Below the pieces are notes generated by a model. The model did not search any database. It had not been told where the DNA came from and saw nothing but the letters and a program-made list of their open reading frames with translations. A stretch of DNA of 64,000 nt from Pseudevernia furfuracea. Its lineage: Eukaryota > Ascomycota > Lecanoromycetes > Lecanorales > Parmeliaceae. Where the stretch lies: the NCBI GenBank assembly GCA_022315425.1, contig JAIUPT010000040.1, forward strand, positions 744,001-808,000, given 5' to 3'. A program made the translations under genes and the position numbers. This document shows, piece after piece, positions 33,102 through 45,257 of the stretch (positions are counted from its first letter, which is position 1; every line of letters starts with the position of its first letter).

Positions 33102-34884
33102 ATGACGCTCAAGGATATCCTAAAGAGAAAAGAAAAGATCAAGGAAGATGTGACACGAAGCGTGGTGGCTCCACCGGAGCCCGACCCCATTGCTGAGGGA
33201 TTTACCTTCTTGAGGTCAGACACCAACACTCAAGAACTGATCAATCCTCCGAGCTTTACGAGCGAAGCTGCGGAGTCCACAACTCACAAGAACGAGAACC
33301 GTCTTTCAAGCCACTTTTCCCGCCTGCGAAGCTTTTCCGATGTATCTACACGGTCAGCGCAGTCTAAAACCTCACCTAAGAGCGAGAAAAGGTTGTCTCA
33401 AAGGCTACATCTAAACAGATCGCGCACTGCGAGTTCGAGCTCCGTCAATGTGCCTTCCGACCTACCAGACATACAAGATGTTGCCGTTCAGGGTGAAGAA
33501 AAGGAAGCACAGTGGGAAGAAAGAGCGACAATGCTGGCAAAGAGAAACCCAAACAACAGGCCTGTCTCCCTAGATGGCCAACCGAAAGGGGTGACCTCTG
33601 AGAATTTCCTCCAGGCCAGATTTCCACAGGATACATCGCCAGACCCAGAGCAAAGTCTCAGCGTTCGTCCAGGAACAACCCGCAGCGTCAGCTCTGCCAA
33701 GGGCGATGAAAACATTCAGGAAGCCATTCGTCTCCATGAATCAGGAGATCTGGTCAACTCAACAGCCATGTTTGGACGTTTGGCAGATAGCAACGCTATG
33801 GCTCAAATCATGTTCGGTCTTGCTCTGCGCCATGGCTGGGGAGTCACTCCCAATCCCCCGCTCGCTATACAATATCTATCCGCAGCAGCATCCTCTTCTG
33901 CATCCGTCGAGTCCGCTGCTCTCCATTCCGGTATGAAAAAGGGAGGAGCTGCAAAGGGAGAGTTGGTGCTTGCAATCTACGAACTTGCGAATAGCTTTAG
34001 GCACGGATGGGGCGTACAGAAGGACATTGTTGCGGCGAGGAAGTACTACGAGACGGCCGCGAACCTTGGAGATACGGATGCAATGAATGAGGTCGCGCGG
34101 TGCTACGAAAGTGGGCAAGGTGGCCTAAAGGATAGAGTGAGTCTAGACTTTCTTTTAATTCTCTATATAAGGAGATTTGAGAAGTCGAAAGTATGGACAA
34201 AAACTTTCATTCTTCTCTTAATCGCCCAGGCAGATTTGGAGTGTTTCTCACCACCTCACTGCCGTCTGGCGGCTTGCTTGACTGGTTGTGAGAAGAGCGG
34301 TTGAGATCCCCCAATCCATCGATTCACTCTCTTCCAAGCCAGGCCTTCACCTCAACTCCATCACATCACATCAGGCATCAACGCATCCTGCTAACTCTCA
34401 TCTAGTATACAGCAGCGCAATACTACCGTCTCGCCGAACAGAACGGATCCAAAACCCTCGGAAACAGTTGGTAAGCCGTCCCCTATTGCGCAACCCAATA
34501 TTCTCTTCCGTGCATTCCGTCTCGCGTGACATTTCTTCCCATTCGACATCTCTTTTCATTTCGCTAGCCTTGTGGCTATTGTTCGGGCTGCTGGGGGGTC
34601 TTGTTTCACTCATCCTGGTTAAATGTTGGATGATTGGTTCGTACAATCCGAGACCGTTCCTACCCAAGCATGACTTACTGCGGCGCGAAGGATTGATCTT
34701 TCGCCGCTTTCCAACCGAATTATCCAATAATGGCAAATGGAATACAGAAGGACGAGGCGAGCTCGCGGATTTCCGAATCCGTGATGGCGACCGATGTTGT
34801 TGATGTCGAGTCTAGCTAACGTTTCTATTTCGGGACAGGATATGGAAGGACAAGTATAACCCGAAAACGAAGGACACGACTTAG
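33102..34884 (+). CDS. Sel1-repeat protein (DSF2/Nif1-like)
   Basis: Exons 33102-34136, 34406-34470 and 34839-34884 give 381 aa. The first ~210 residues are charged and Ser-rich and look disordered. Sel1/TPR-like repeats follow: AIRLHESGDLVNSTAMFGRL, MAQIMFGLALRHGWGV, AIYELANSFRHGWGVQKD, AARKYYETAANLGDTDAMNE and AQYYRLAEQNGSKTLG. The C-terminus IWKDKYNPKTKDTT, created by the second splice, is characteristic of fungal Sel1 proteins near yeast Dsf2 and fission yeast Nif1 (a mitotic inhibitor), which suggests a cell-cycle or morphogenesis adaptor; that role is inference. The two introns are unusually long here (269 and 368 bp). Confidence 0.8.
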
Positions 34885-35671
34885 AGGTGCAAGTGTCATG
34901 TCAAAGGGTGGACTGATTTGTGACGTACATGGGGGACGGATTTGGATGTCGTTTGGGCTGACGTTATGGGTGTCGTGGCCGTTGGTGGAAACAGTAAAGT
35001 TACCTACTGTGTATGCAACTCCGAGCGGGAAAGCAAAGACTTGGGTCTTTGCATTGTCGTCTTACGTAATACTGGTATAAATATGCGATCAAGGGAAGAG
35101 TATGGAGATTTGAGTACGGATGTATCAATGGCTAAGCTCTTCGACATCAAACCATTGGCCTCATACCCTTGAATCCTGTCTCATCCTCAGAAGTAGCCAT
35201 CAACGAGGGATCAAAACTGCGCACTGTGGCCATTTCTCTCGTAGCTCGGTCTCATCAAAGCCACCAAACCAATGTCCCGTAGAGTGAACACCCCCGAAAC
35301 CCTGCTCATATCGCTAGATCCGAAAGCAAAAAAATCATCAAACAGTCCCAACGCTCGCTGAAAAACAGCAGAAAGCCTCTGCCATGAGCCGTAAGGCCTG
35401 GTAGAAAGTAGGTATCATCGACATGCTCGCTTAATCGCAGATACTGAGGAATTCAACCGTCCATATTCATCAATTGTTACCCCTTGCGGAGTCTGTGGTT
35501 GCGTGCTGAACGCGATATAGGTCTTGCTCATGATCATCATCGTAAAAGGACAAAAAAAAATCGTAGTTCATAGCTCGTATGTTGTGGTCGTTAAGTGGAG
35601 GATCGCTCCTCCATCAATCAATTCCGTCCTTCTGCTTGTTGAAAGTTTGGTCAGAGGTCGCTTCGTGAGGG
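34885..35671. other. Intergenic, convergent 3' ends
   Basis: About 790 bp between the Sel1-protein stop and the bZIP stop. Short open frames only, with no protein-like composition. An A9 run (caaaaaaaaatcg) occurs near 35552. Confidence 0.4.
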
Positions 35672-37574
35672 CTAGCTCAGCGGTTCCCCATTCCGTCCAC
35701 TGCCCTCGGCGACCATTCTTGCGAAGTCCCTGACCACGTTTACGGGTACTTCACTTCGCATGAGTGACCGGGTATAAACATCGGCGGCTGGACCCTTCTT
35801 CTCCGCGCGTGTGGCGGCGAAAATTTCTCCAAGGTTTCTTCTGCCAGAGGGTGCATTTGGCTCGGGCTCGTCAGCAAATAGATCGTCAGACATCATGTGA
35901 TTGTACTGATCTACGGAGAGAGAGAAAAGCTGCTCTCGCTCCTGCTGCTGGGTCGGGGTCGTGAGGTCATTGTGTAAGGCTGCCAGAGGTGAAGAGTTTG
36001 GGTGGCTTGTAAAGGTCCCTGGCTGTGCCATACCTGGGTTGTTGGAGGTTGGGCGCGTACTATGACAAGGCTCAAGGCCCGCATCTTTGTAGATGCTCTT
36101 CAGGATCGCTGAGGATGCCACTCGGACATCATCTGGCATGCGCGGGATGACAGCAGTTGCTGACGATGTATTCGACGCTACCCAGGCGCCACAGAGGAGA
36201 AGCATCAACAAAAGTCCCGAAGCAGCCGAAGTATCTTCATTCTTCATTGGTGGTGGAGCCTCCTTCTTTGGCAGAACCACGAGGGATGCTTCGTTTTTAG
36301 GCTCGGTGTTCATGATAGGGTTCTCGATGAAACCGAAGTCGTCAAACGAACTGGTATCCATTGTAAGATGCTCGAATTCAGGAAAGCCGGCGGATATCCC
36401 AGCAGAGCTAGGCTGGGCAGACATTGACATGCTCTCACGCCTTTGCATTTCCTCCGCTAAGCAGTTGTTTTTTTTGCGCAGCTCGGCTGTTTCAAGAGTG
36501 TGCTGTCGAACAAGCTCCTCTTTCTCTCTTACGAGACCCTCGCTGAATTGATGCCATTGCTGGCGCTCATGTAGCCACCTTTGTTCCTGTAGTCGCATGT
36601 TCTGAATGTCCTCCTCCAGTCGATCAATCATGGTAATGAATTGTTTCTTCTCTTCTTCCAATTTCTCCGTGTGATGCTTCTTGCGGCATCTAGAGTCAAG
36701 ACTGGATTGGCGTCAGTGTCAATATTTGAGATTTAGCAGTGCGAGGGCCATCATACGCTGCTTGCCTGTTCCTCAGTAGGCGCTTCTCCTGCTTAAGTGT
36801 CCTGATTTTCTCCTCGTTAGTCGGATCGGCAGCGGCAATCAAGAGGTCGATGGTGTGAACGTTATGACCGTCCGGTATATCGAAACGAGCGTTTTTCTTG
36901 CGAACACCATCCCGCCTCAAGTGTGGTGCGTTGTGATTAAATGTCGGGCTTTGGACATGTCCACTCCTGGGTATTTTTTCCACCGCGTCTGAGGATGATG
37001 TGGACCACTGAGGAGAAGCCGCTGATGCAGCATCGTGGCGATATTCCGGAGCCGAGTGCCGAGGTAGTCCTCCGTAGAGGTTCTGCTGCGACGGTTGGGA
37101 AACATCATGATTGAAAGGCTCTTCCGGTTTGACGTCGTCGAGATCCGTACTGAAGGCGGTAAAAGCTGCAGCGTTCGAGGTATCGGAGCCCACGTTGCCT
37201 TGTGAATTCCATGCTGCCATGTGGCTGCCATAATTTGGGTATTGGGGAATACCGGGTGCGAAGTTGTTGGCGATGTGCTCTGGGAATAAAGGTGCTTGAT
37301 GATTCAAAGATGCAGTGGGAGTGGCATCATTGTTGTAAGCGAAATCGGGCCAGGTCTGCTGTCGGGGGGAGAGCAAGGAAGCACTGCTGGCGAAAGACTG
37401 TCTCCGTGGGATGTTGTCCATTGTGGCGGTGTCGAAAGACGAAGAGTCGAGAATGTGGTCGTCGAGAACAGAGTCGTCTTCTTGATCGAGTTGCCCTTTC
37501 TGCCAGTAATGCATATGCAGGGGGTTCGGAGGCTCATTTGAATAAAGCTGGCTGCTGGTGGCCAAGCCGGCCAT
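35672..37574 (-). CDS. bZIP transcription factor with hydrophobic segment
   Basis: Exons 37574-36757 and 36701-35672 give 615 aa; the frame is open a little further to 37655, but that codon is TTG and ATG at 37574 is the first start. The 55-bp intron interrupts the basic region, and splicing yields LLRNRQAALDSRCRKKHHTE (about 265-284), followed by a leucine-zipper-like coiled coil to about residue 350. The N-terminal 250 residues are Ser/Pro/Asn/Gln-rich, as in activation domains. At about 435-452 lies a strongly hydrophobic stretch, SGLLLMLLLCGAWVAS, long enough for one membrane span. The C-terminal part is conserved-looking (VRVASSAILKSIYKDAG). I recall this architecture in a fungal bZIP group related to BIP1, but the gene name is not assigned. 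Confidence 0.87.
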
Positions 37575-37714
37575 GGCTCTTGTTTGAAGTTGAGAATTTC
37601 CCGAACAGGCGGTGAGGGGAGGCGGGGGTTGGGGATTGTCAACGGTGGTGGCCAATCCAGAGGAGAGCGAGGTTAAGTTTCAATAAATTGGCAGTAGTCT
37701 GGTGCTAGAAATAG

Positions 37715-37980
37715 ATGGGAGTGTGATAAAAGGATAAAAGGATAAAAAAGACAAAAAGATAAAAAGATAAAAACCATAGGGAGTAAAAAAGGGCAAAAGG
37801 CAAGAAATGATGATGATGATGGAAAAGGGAAGTGGGGAGATCCGAGCCAGAAAGAGACTGGGGGGAAAGAAAGAAGTAGTAGGTAGGGTAAAAGTAGAGT
37901 GAGTAAGGTAGGTCAGGTAAGGTAGGGAAGGGAAAGGAAAGGAAAGTAGGTAGGTAGGGTACGGAGTAGTGAAGCAGATA
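37715..37980 (-). promoter_or_regulatory. Polypyrimidine leader/promoter of the bZIP gene
   Basis: The plus strand is almost pure purine for about 260 bp (ggataaaaggataaaa, gggaaaggaaaggaaag, gtaggtaggtaggg), so the sense strand of the bZIP gene is CT-rich. Such tracts mark start sites and long 5' leaders of fungal regulatory genes. It begins about 140 bp upstream of the ATG. Confidence 0.5.
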
Positions 37981-38130
37981 GCAAGCGTTTTTCTCTTTTT
38001 AATCGCTAGTGCTAACAAGTCATGCACGCGTCCGTGTAGGCATGGTTGGACCCTCCACCTGGGGCCACCAAGGGAACTTGTAGGGCGATCCGTACCGGCG
38101 TATGGAAGATCAAGCGAGGAAAAACATACG

Positions 38131-38185
38131 ATGGGATGGGATGGGATGGGATATGATAGGATGGGATGGGATAGGATGGAATGAG
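38131..38185. repeat. GGGAT pentanucleotide microsatellite
   Basis: Runs of GGGAT (for example atgggatgggatgggat) with a few interrupted units over about 50 bp. Confidence 0.85.
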
Positions 38186-38210
38186 GAAAACATTTGATCG
38201 CGGGTTTCTT

Positions 38211-38281
38211 TCCTCTTTGCTCTCCTTCTTCTTCTACCGTACTACTACTTCTTCTTCTTCTTTTTCTTCTTCTTCTTTGCC
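38211..38281. repeat. CTT/TTC microsatellite
   Basis: Imperfect (CTT)n tract including acttcttcttcttctttttc. Together with the purine tract nearby it makes the whole region strand-asymmetric in blocks. Confidence 0.8.
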
Positions 38282-38733
38282 AACTGCTACTACCGTCCAT
38301 TAGTGTGGGGAATAAGGCCGCAGGAAATGCGCAGGAAATGCGGCAGGAAATCAAGAGAATACGGTACCTAGTTACTGAGAATCTGAGCCCAAGGATGATA
38401 GGTACAAATTGGAGTTGCAGGAAAATTGGTGGTAGTTGCAGTGTCGGGCAGAATAATCTGGTGCAAGGGACAGATGCCGGGCAATGCACTGCTTGCAATT
38501 GGCACAAGTCGCAGTATACTGTCACATAATTTTGGTATTAGGTTGGGCAGGTCTGCATATGATTACGCTGGGAGGGTGGAATGCAGCGAATGGGAAAGCA
38601 GCAGCTGAGCATATTCTAAACAACCCCGCATCTGGGAATTTTATGCTTTGCTGCATGACCTCTGCAACTGATCTTCTACCATGATAACCCCTTCCCGATG
38701 CAATGTGGCCAAAAGGACCAGAGGCGAGGTCAC

Positions 38734-38788
38734 GATACAAAGATACAAAGATACAAAGATACCCAGATACACCGATACATGCATGGAT
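38734..38788. repeat. GATACAAA octamer tandem repeat
   Basis: Three exact gatacaaa units followed by decayed copies (gatacccagatacaccgata). Confidence 0.8.
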
Positions 38789-40304
38789 ACAAAGACGATA
38801 CTCAAATTTGTCGATTTATTGGCCGAGGTGTGAAGAAAATGCATCATCATACATGACTGCTTTCATCACCCTCTTCCCTCTTCCCTCGCCGCTTGACGAA
38901 TCACAGCAAAAATTCTCTCTCGCAATCACTACAGTTACATTATGAAATTCCTCGGTTGGATTACCGATACTCCGAACTGATAGTCGTTGCTGGAGATAAC
39001 TGCCTAACGAGAGCCTATCTGTCTGCTTCTTGTCCCCTTGGCCATCTGCCACAGCATGTGCGCATTGCCTTTCTTCCCTCCTTCTCCCACTGAAGGCGGG
39101 CGGGCGACATCGTCACGAGACACCGCCGACCGCGGCACAGGGAAGAACTGTAAACTGTGAAGCGGCCACTTCCATTGGAGACAATCGTACCCTACCAAAA
39201 ACAAAGTCGATTTTCGGCAATAAATTCTCATTCCCTACAGTAAGATTACGGCAACTGCAAGTCCAAGGTTGAAGGTAGCTGCAAAGATCCCGTATCCCGT
39301 GTGTTCATGCTGGCTTCCTTACGGGCCGCCGCAGACGCACTCATCCATGGTTCTATGCAAGTACGCAAGTACGCAAGTACTCTTTGACAAATAAACTAGC
39401 AGCATAGGGTAAGTTATACCTCTTCCAACTTCCCTCTCAGACCAATGAAACTTCAAGCTTCATTACTCTCCGTCATCGCAGCAACTGAGCGCTTTTCTCA
39501 TCCTACTTCCGTCACTTCAGGATGTAAAAGCCGGTTGGGACAATAATAATATCAATCTACCCATGCCCATTCATTCGCCCCCTGCAGCTTGGGCTAGGTT
39601 CTTCTCAATAATCCCGCACACTCTCCCATACCTGTGTAGAAGACTTTGTTTGCTGTTTTCCTGAACTTCTTTGCTTTTCCTTAACACGCATTTCGCAATC
39701 ATTTAGACGTAGATTCCCTGAATATATTCGGATTTTTCCACCCCCGAGATTCCTCGTCGATCTTGATACCTCGGACCAATGAAGGGAGCCGCTATAAGGT
39801 GTCCGCATCCCGAATGAAAAAGTCGCCAATCTTGATATGGAACAAACCGGAACCTCCCAGGATTTGAAGCGGGCTAACAAAGGCTGCTGCTGTATGGCTT
39901 CGCTCAAAGCGCCGCTGGACAAGTGAACGAGAGCATTCGAGCACCCAGAAGCTATATACGATCATTGTCTGGAAGGCACATCAAATGGTGTAATCTTTTC
40001 TAGTAATTGCTATCTAGAAAGCCGCATGATCCACCACGCTCACCCACACAGAAAAGCAAATCGAAAGGGAATACGTCCGCAAGCCGGACAGAAGTAAAAA
40101 GTATCCAAACGATTCATGTTAAGGATCCTCATCGCTTCATCTCCTGCCGGGTTGCCGGTAGGACAAAAGCATACAACACCCTCGCTGATGCACGATAGGA
40201 GGAAACCCTCCAAGTTTGCGGTGATCCCAAAGGCATAGCGATTGTTATAGACTATCGCCACGTCGAACATATCTTTCCCTTCTCCCATGACAATTCCAGA
40301 TAAT
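38789..40304. other. Intergenic desert
   Basis: About 1.5 kb between repeat-rich DNA and the CCCH gene end. The longest open frame (39605-39922, minus) does not look like protein. No RNA gene or mobile element is recognised. Confidence 0.4.
39357..39380. repeat. Three exact GCAAGTAC octamers
   Basis: Three perfect head-to-tail copies of GCAAGTAC in a gene-free region. Confidence 0.85.
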
Positions 40305-41998
40305 CTAGAATTGAACAAAGTCCTGCTGCTGAGATAGAGCGCGGAAAGCTGTATCATCTGAGAGTTGCATCATGTCCTCCTCCAGGCCGTCTGAATCGAC
40401 ATCATCGCTATCTATCTCGTCGTAGTCGTCATCACTTACTATGTCACTATCATCGTCTTCCTCGGAGCCATTCGCGCGATCTGCAACATTAGCAGCGTGC
40501 TTTCTGATTTGCCCAGCCCGATCAACATGCGGCAAGTGACACTTCGGCTTGCGGCAGACGCCAGTGTTAGCGTAATCGGGACATTCATGAACGTGTCGTT
40601 CTGAACAGTTTGCTCCCTTGCTACAGTAGCCGAAGATGGCAAAGTCTTTACATACCGAGGCCGATGGGTTGACGCGGACATGTGCATAGCGACATGAGGA
40701 GTTGGAGCATTTGCCACGTATGAAATGCAAACAAGCAGGTACTCGCTCGGGTGTATGATCATGCGAGAGGTCGCAGGAATCACCGGCTGGACAAGTTCCC
40801 GTCTGGAGGTAATCCTTACACATGGCAACCTTGAGTGGATCATGTATGTAAGGGCATAACGGGCCTTTTGGGCATTGTCCTAAATGAGTATAGAATTGTG
40901 GTCAGTATTACCCAAAATGCTGAACCAGCGAGAAAATGCAGCTTGGCGTCAACATCGATGCTTTGCTGAGGTACTGAGATCAAGAAAAGGGTACCCGTTG
41001 TAGTAAACCGTTTGCATGGTTCAGCGATCTTCTTGAATTTTCCCGTGGCCCTAGAGTGGTCAGCTACTCGTATTCTCACGGGAACTTCTGCTGTAATTTA
41101 TCGACCGCTTGACACAGGAGGTAGACTTACCTTTTGGCTTTGACAATGCCCAAGCGATAGAGGTTGCCGTTCTTGCTTCGTAGGAACGTAACACCGCCAA
41201 TATTGGCTTGCTTTGGGGTCGTGCTCGCGGAGTCAGTTGCGCCTAGAAGCTGTGAGCGAGAAAGTAAATGCGTTCCGTCTTTATGGTTCTCACCGCGCAT
41301 CCGTACAAGCTTGCTTCCACCATCGGCGACATGGAATCTTAGACCGTTGACTGAGATCTCATGGACAACATTTGTAGCTTGACCTGCACGAAGAGTGAGG
41401 GTATTCAAGTGTCTTTCAATCTTCTGCTTCTCGCGCTGATCCTTTTGAAGCGCCTTTCGTCGTCGAGTTTCTTCAATGGCTTTTTTACGGGCTTGCGTTT
41501 CCTTATCGTATACAGAGGAGTTGATGAGTTGCATATGTCGATCACGTTTGGTGACCCAGCGGTTTGTTGACTGCAGAGGGATAGATTCCTCATCCTCCGA
41601 TTGAACGGCCTTTGTACTTGATGGAGTCGAGTCTGGATTAAGCTCCTTCGCGCTGGGGAGTGAGGCGCCGGATTTGTTGTTCAAGACGAGGGTACGATTC
41701 CGGTGAGGTTTGGCCACGATCCTGCCTGCTCGGCCTCGGCCCCGACTGTAAGGCGCCACGCGTGGTGACCTCCAAGGTGCAGCGTTCAAGTTGTTGAACG
41801 AAGCTTGAGTGTACCTGTTCCAAGGTCGTGGTGGCGCAAAGCTGCTGCTCGGATCATGTTGCGTAGGGGTTGCCTGAGTTTTGTGAAGGTTGATGTGGCC
41901 TGATCGCTCGTTAGCAAAAGCTCCGAGATGTTGTAGCACAGGTCTTTACCGGATATCTTGCTTATCTTTTCTAAAAGTTCTTGGTCTTCCTCCGACAT
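40305..41998 (-). CDS. CCCH zinc-finger protein, five fingers (ZC3H3-like)
   Basis: Exons 41998-41950, 41899-41131, 41050-40995 and 40879-40305 give 482 aa. Five consecutive CCCH fingers are seen: CKRFTTTGQCPKGPLCPYIH (joined by splicing), CKDYLQTGTCPAGDSCDLSH, CLHFIRGKCSNSSCRYAH, CKDFAIFGYCSKGANCSERH and CPDYANTGVCRKPKCHLPH. This spacing is that of ZC3H3, which acts in mRNA 3'-end formation and export; the fungal role is inferred. The N-terminal half is basic with an RG-rich patch (VAPYSRGRGRAGR) and a helical RRRKALQKDQREKQK stretch. The C-terminus is a long Asp/Glu/Ser tail. It is followed in tandem by the TFIIF gene upstream on the same strand. Confidence 0.9.
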
Positions 41999-42436
41999 GT
42001 TCTTTTCTGGATGTAAGCTATGTTTCTCTGGCTGATTCCACAGCGAGAAGGTAGTGTCGAGGAGAAGTTGGTGAGGCGAGATTACGATGTGTCGAAAAGG
42101 CAAAATTGAAAAAACTGATGTCGAAGTGACTAGGATCAATTTAGCGTGAGGTACTCTTGTTCCCGCCACTACGCTAGGGCGTAAAAGTACTGAGCGTTTC
42201 AGTGAGAAGTTGAAGGTACCTAGGACCTTTTACTTATGAGTACCAAAAAAATGGCTACATGTCTAGCTAGACTAGAGGGTTGTTAAGAGGCTTAATAACT
42301 TAAATGCCAGTTTGCAAGCATTGTCCGATCCCTGCCAAAACTTGTCCGGCCCCGCCAAAACGCCATCGCTATGCTAGAATCCAGCACGCATGCCAAAGTC
42401 TTACTGAACAAGAGATGACAGCTAGAACGATCCTGG
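41999..42436. other. Intergenic upstream of CCCH gene
   Basis: About 440 bp between tandem minus-strand genes. An aggtacctagg palindrome lies near 42215, similar to the motifs at 12.6-12.7 kb. Confidence 0.4.
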
Positions 42437-43691
42437 CTACTTCGAGAGCACATCCTCCATTTTAACATTCTCATCATCGTCGTCGGTTCCTCCAAAATCA
42501 GAAGCGACCTCAGGCGCCTGCTCTGCTTTGACGTTGCTAAAGTTGTACTTGGCCGTGTCCTTGTACGATGCTTGAAGCTGATATGTGCCAACATATATGC
42601 CACTTCGTGTGAGTGTCGCCACCCTTTCGAGTATCTCTTTGAGATAGGCTTCAGGTTGGTTTAGCTCAACTTTCAAGGACCTGAGCGCCCAGAAATCGAA
42701 TCTCTCGAAGCATTTCATGATTTGGTCCAAGAGCACGTCCGCCGGAACCCTGACAGCTTTGTTGGCCTGCTTCTTCCCACGACTCGGACCAGACTTTGTC
42801 TAATCATCCAGTCAGTCCATTCACCGTAAGTGGAAGATGCAAGAACCCTTACAATGAAAGCGCTGGTATCCACAGTTGCTCCCAATATTCCGGGCTGAAG
42901 TGTATTTCCACCGACGCTGGCGTTCAGAACATGAATCTTTGGCTTAGACTCCGACTCTTCCTTGGCCCGTCTCTTCATGTATTCCATGTAGTCTTTGTTC
43001 TCAACCGGCAGACAATTGATCTCAGTACGAATTTGTCCCACTAGCGCTGTTTGTTCTGCAGTTGCTAGTATTAGTTTTGTAGACTTGCACGATGGTATAC
43101 ACTTACTTGGGATGGCTCTGCGGAAGTTATATTCCGGCTTTCTAGTCTTCTCGATCCTCTTACGGTCCTTGAACCGTGGCGGGGCTCTATCAGCCGAGTA
43201 TGCTCTGTAGCCCGGGAGATCCTTTTCGCTAAACACGAAAGTATTCATGGGATCCTGCTCAACAATGTGCATATTGTATTCTCTCGGTAGATCTCGATTC
43301 TGTGCTACATCTGGTGACAACAAGATGCTCATCTAAAACCGTCAAGATTAGTGACAAAAATTTACATGATGCACTGAGTGAATGAGCTATGGCGTACCCT
43401 TTTGACATTTTCCGGTCCACCTTCAACTCTGACAGTGCCTATTGTGACTTCTTGGTTGTCGTCAAGTTGAGACCAGCGCTCCCAAAGGAACTTGGGGACC
43501 CTAGTAAGGTAAAGACGCTGATCTGCACCCGCGAACTCGAGATCTCCGGCATCTTCGTACAAATCATCATCTGTGTGAGCAGCAGGTGAAGCGCCTATGG
43601 AATCAGGGTCAGGCTTGATGTGCGACGTCTGGCCATTCATGGGATTTTCGACCTTGATACTTGGGAGGTCGGACCCGTACGTGGTCGTCAT
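42437..43691 (-). CDS. tfg2: TFIIF small subunit (RAP30 / Tfg2)
   Basis: General RNA polymerase II initiation factor subunit. Exons 43691-43398, 43332-43107, 43055-42853 and 42799-42437 give 361 aa. The N-terminal dimerisation domain begins at GADQRLYLTRVPKFLWERWS and runs through VTIGTVRVEGGPENVK. The linker carries YRAYSADRAPPRFKDRKRIE. The C-terminal winged helix is clear (VPADVLLDQIMKCFERFDFW, then WALRSLKVELNQPEAYLKEI and GIYVGTYQL), and the protein ends in an acidic tail. All introns keep phase. TFIIF beta of other moulds is of similar length. Confidence 0.94.
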
Positions 43692-44247
43692 GATGAGAAG
43701 CGTTGGGCTGGGGCAAATAAGCCTAGTCTGTGTCTAAGCTGCGTAGGCATCGATTTGGTCGTCAGCGCGGTCAACAGACAGACAGGGTGAAGGGCATGGG
43801 TTGAGCAAAGAAACGAACGATTGCAAGCGGCAAAGTGTGAACCTACGTGCCAAGCCTCAGCCCTGCACAAACTGTAAAAACATCCGAGGCGATCTCTAAG
43901 GACATAGGCTCAGGGATGTGCACTCACTCAGTCAGAAAATTGAATTCACTGTTGTGTTACCTGAGTAAGTATGAGTCCACTCCTGTCTCTTGTTCCTGGG
44001 ATTTTCTTTACCAGAACCAATTACCCTTATTTTGGTAATGGTCCGCTGTCATTACTGCGTGTTGAGTCTCACTTCCCATTATCACCTTAGCTTCGAAGAG
44101 CAACACATACTCTTTCCAAGATCGCCTCTCCTCAAAACCTCGTTGATCCTCTGCGTCAGGCGTAGTGTGTCGAAATCCTGAAAAAGAAAGAAAGACAGAA
44201 GAAGAAGAAGAAGAAGAAAAACAACTTGGTTCCTTTCCTGTCTCATC
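43692..44247. promoter_or_regulatory. Divergent region TFIIF / F-box-like gene with GAA repeat
   Basis: About 560 bp between divergent starts. A (GAA)n tract, agaagaagaagaagaagaa, lies at about 44199-44218, just upstream of the F-box-like ATG, and is probably in its 5' leader. Confidence 0.45.
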
Positions 44248-45257
44248 ATGTCTGTCTCCTCAGCAGTCGAAGAGGTGATGGGACCCACGGGTAAACCGAT
44301 GCTCGAAAGTATAGCTTCCGAAGTGAAAACCCTCATCTTCTCTTACTTGCCTCAAGAAAGTCTTTACTGCCTACTACTTACGGGTCCGGCGTTGTCCGAA
44401 GAAGCGGCGATTCTACTCTACCACAGTCCGAAGTTCCGTACGACGTATCGCTTTGCTCAATTTGTGACCACTGTATCACATTCAAAGCGCTATGCGGATA
44501 TGGTGCGCCTGTTCGAGCTCTCGGACTGTAAAGAAGCGGAAGACCGTGCCAATGGATTTGCAAGTTGGCGGGAATGGAAATATAGAGAGATACCTCTGTA
44601 TGCCGCCCAGGCCCCACCAAAGCAGCTGATGGAACCCGAAAAGAAAGCATACAAGGGCATACATCCTGGCACCAACACTCTCTTTAACAAAACAAGTGTT
44701 TCCATGCCTGTAGGATCTGTCATCCATTTTCTTGCAGCGTGCCGAAATATTAGGTTACACTCCCAGGCCTTCCGTCCCCACACGGTTTGCTAATGTTGAA
44801 CAGGCGTATCAAGCTGAACTTTGCATGCCTGATCAATGATGACTTGATCGAGTCCCCAAGATACCCATCCGATTCTATTTCTGGTATGGTTTTCGGCTCA
44901 GACCTTGCAAGATCCTGGACTCAAGGTAGCGCCGATGTCGAGTCTGTCCAACCCAACTTTCTCATTCGGCATCTCACCAGGCTGGTTAAGCTTGAAAGAA
45001 TTCAGATTCGGAATGCCCCTTGGCTTACTGAGCAGGATGTGCGCGTCATGTTGTACAACTGTCCTAGTCTCAAGAAAGTCGATTTTCGCGATTCAGGCAA
45101 GCTCATGAGAGACCAGGCCTTGGTAGTCTCAGGAAAGACGGCGAGGTGGGAGATTCCTTGGGCTATGAGGGGCAGCAGAAAAGAATGTGCAGCAACACTT
45201 TCTACCGGACTAGCATCTGAGAGTCTCGCCGCGGTCAGCAGGGGGTCGAAAAGGTAG
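44248..45257 (+). CDS. F-box-like protein
   Basis: Exons 44248-44753 and 44804-45257 give 319 aa, with a GTTACA...CAG intron joined as CRNIR-RIKLNF. The N-terminal segment MLESIASEVKTLIFSYLPQE followed by SLYCLLLTGPALSEEAAILL fits an F-box. It is followed by LYHSPKFRTTYRFAQFVTTV and HSKRYADMVRLFELSD, the usual start of fungal F-box/LRR proteins. LRR-like pieces appear later (LTRLVKLERIQIRNAPWLTE, then VRVMLYNCPSLKKVDFRDSG). Role as substrate adaptor of an SCF ligase is inferred; no substrate can be named. Confidence 0.7.

Noticed and set aside
37680..38525. 281-codon minus-strand open frame
   Set aside because: It is produced by translating CT-rich simple repeats (long Ser/Leu/Pro/Phe runs); more likely promoter or leader.
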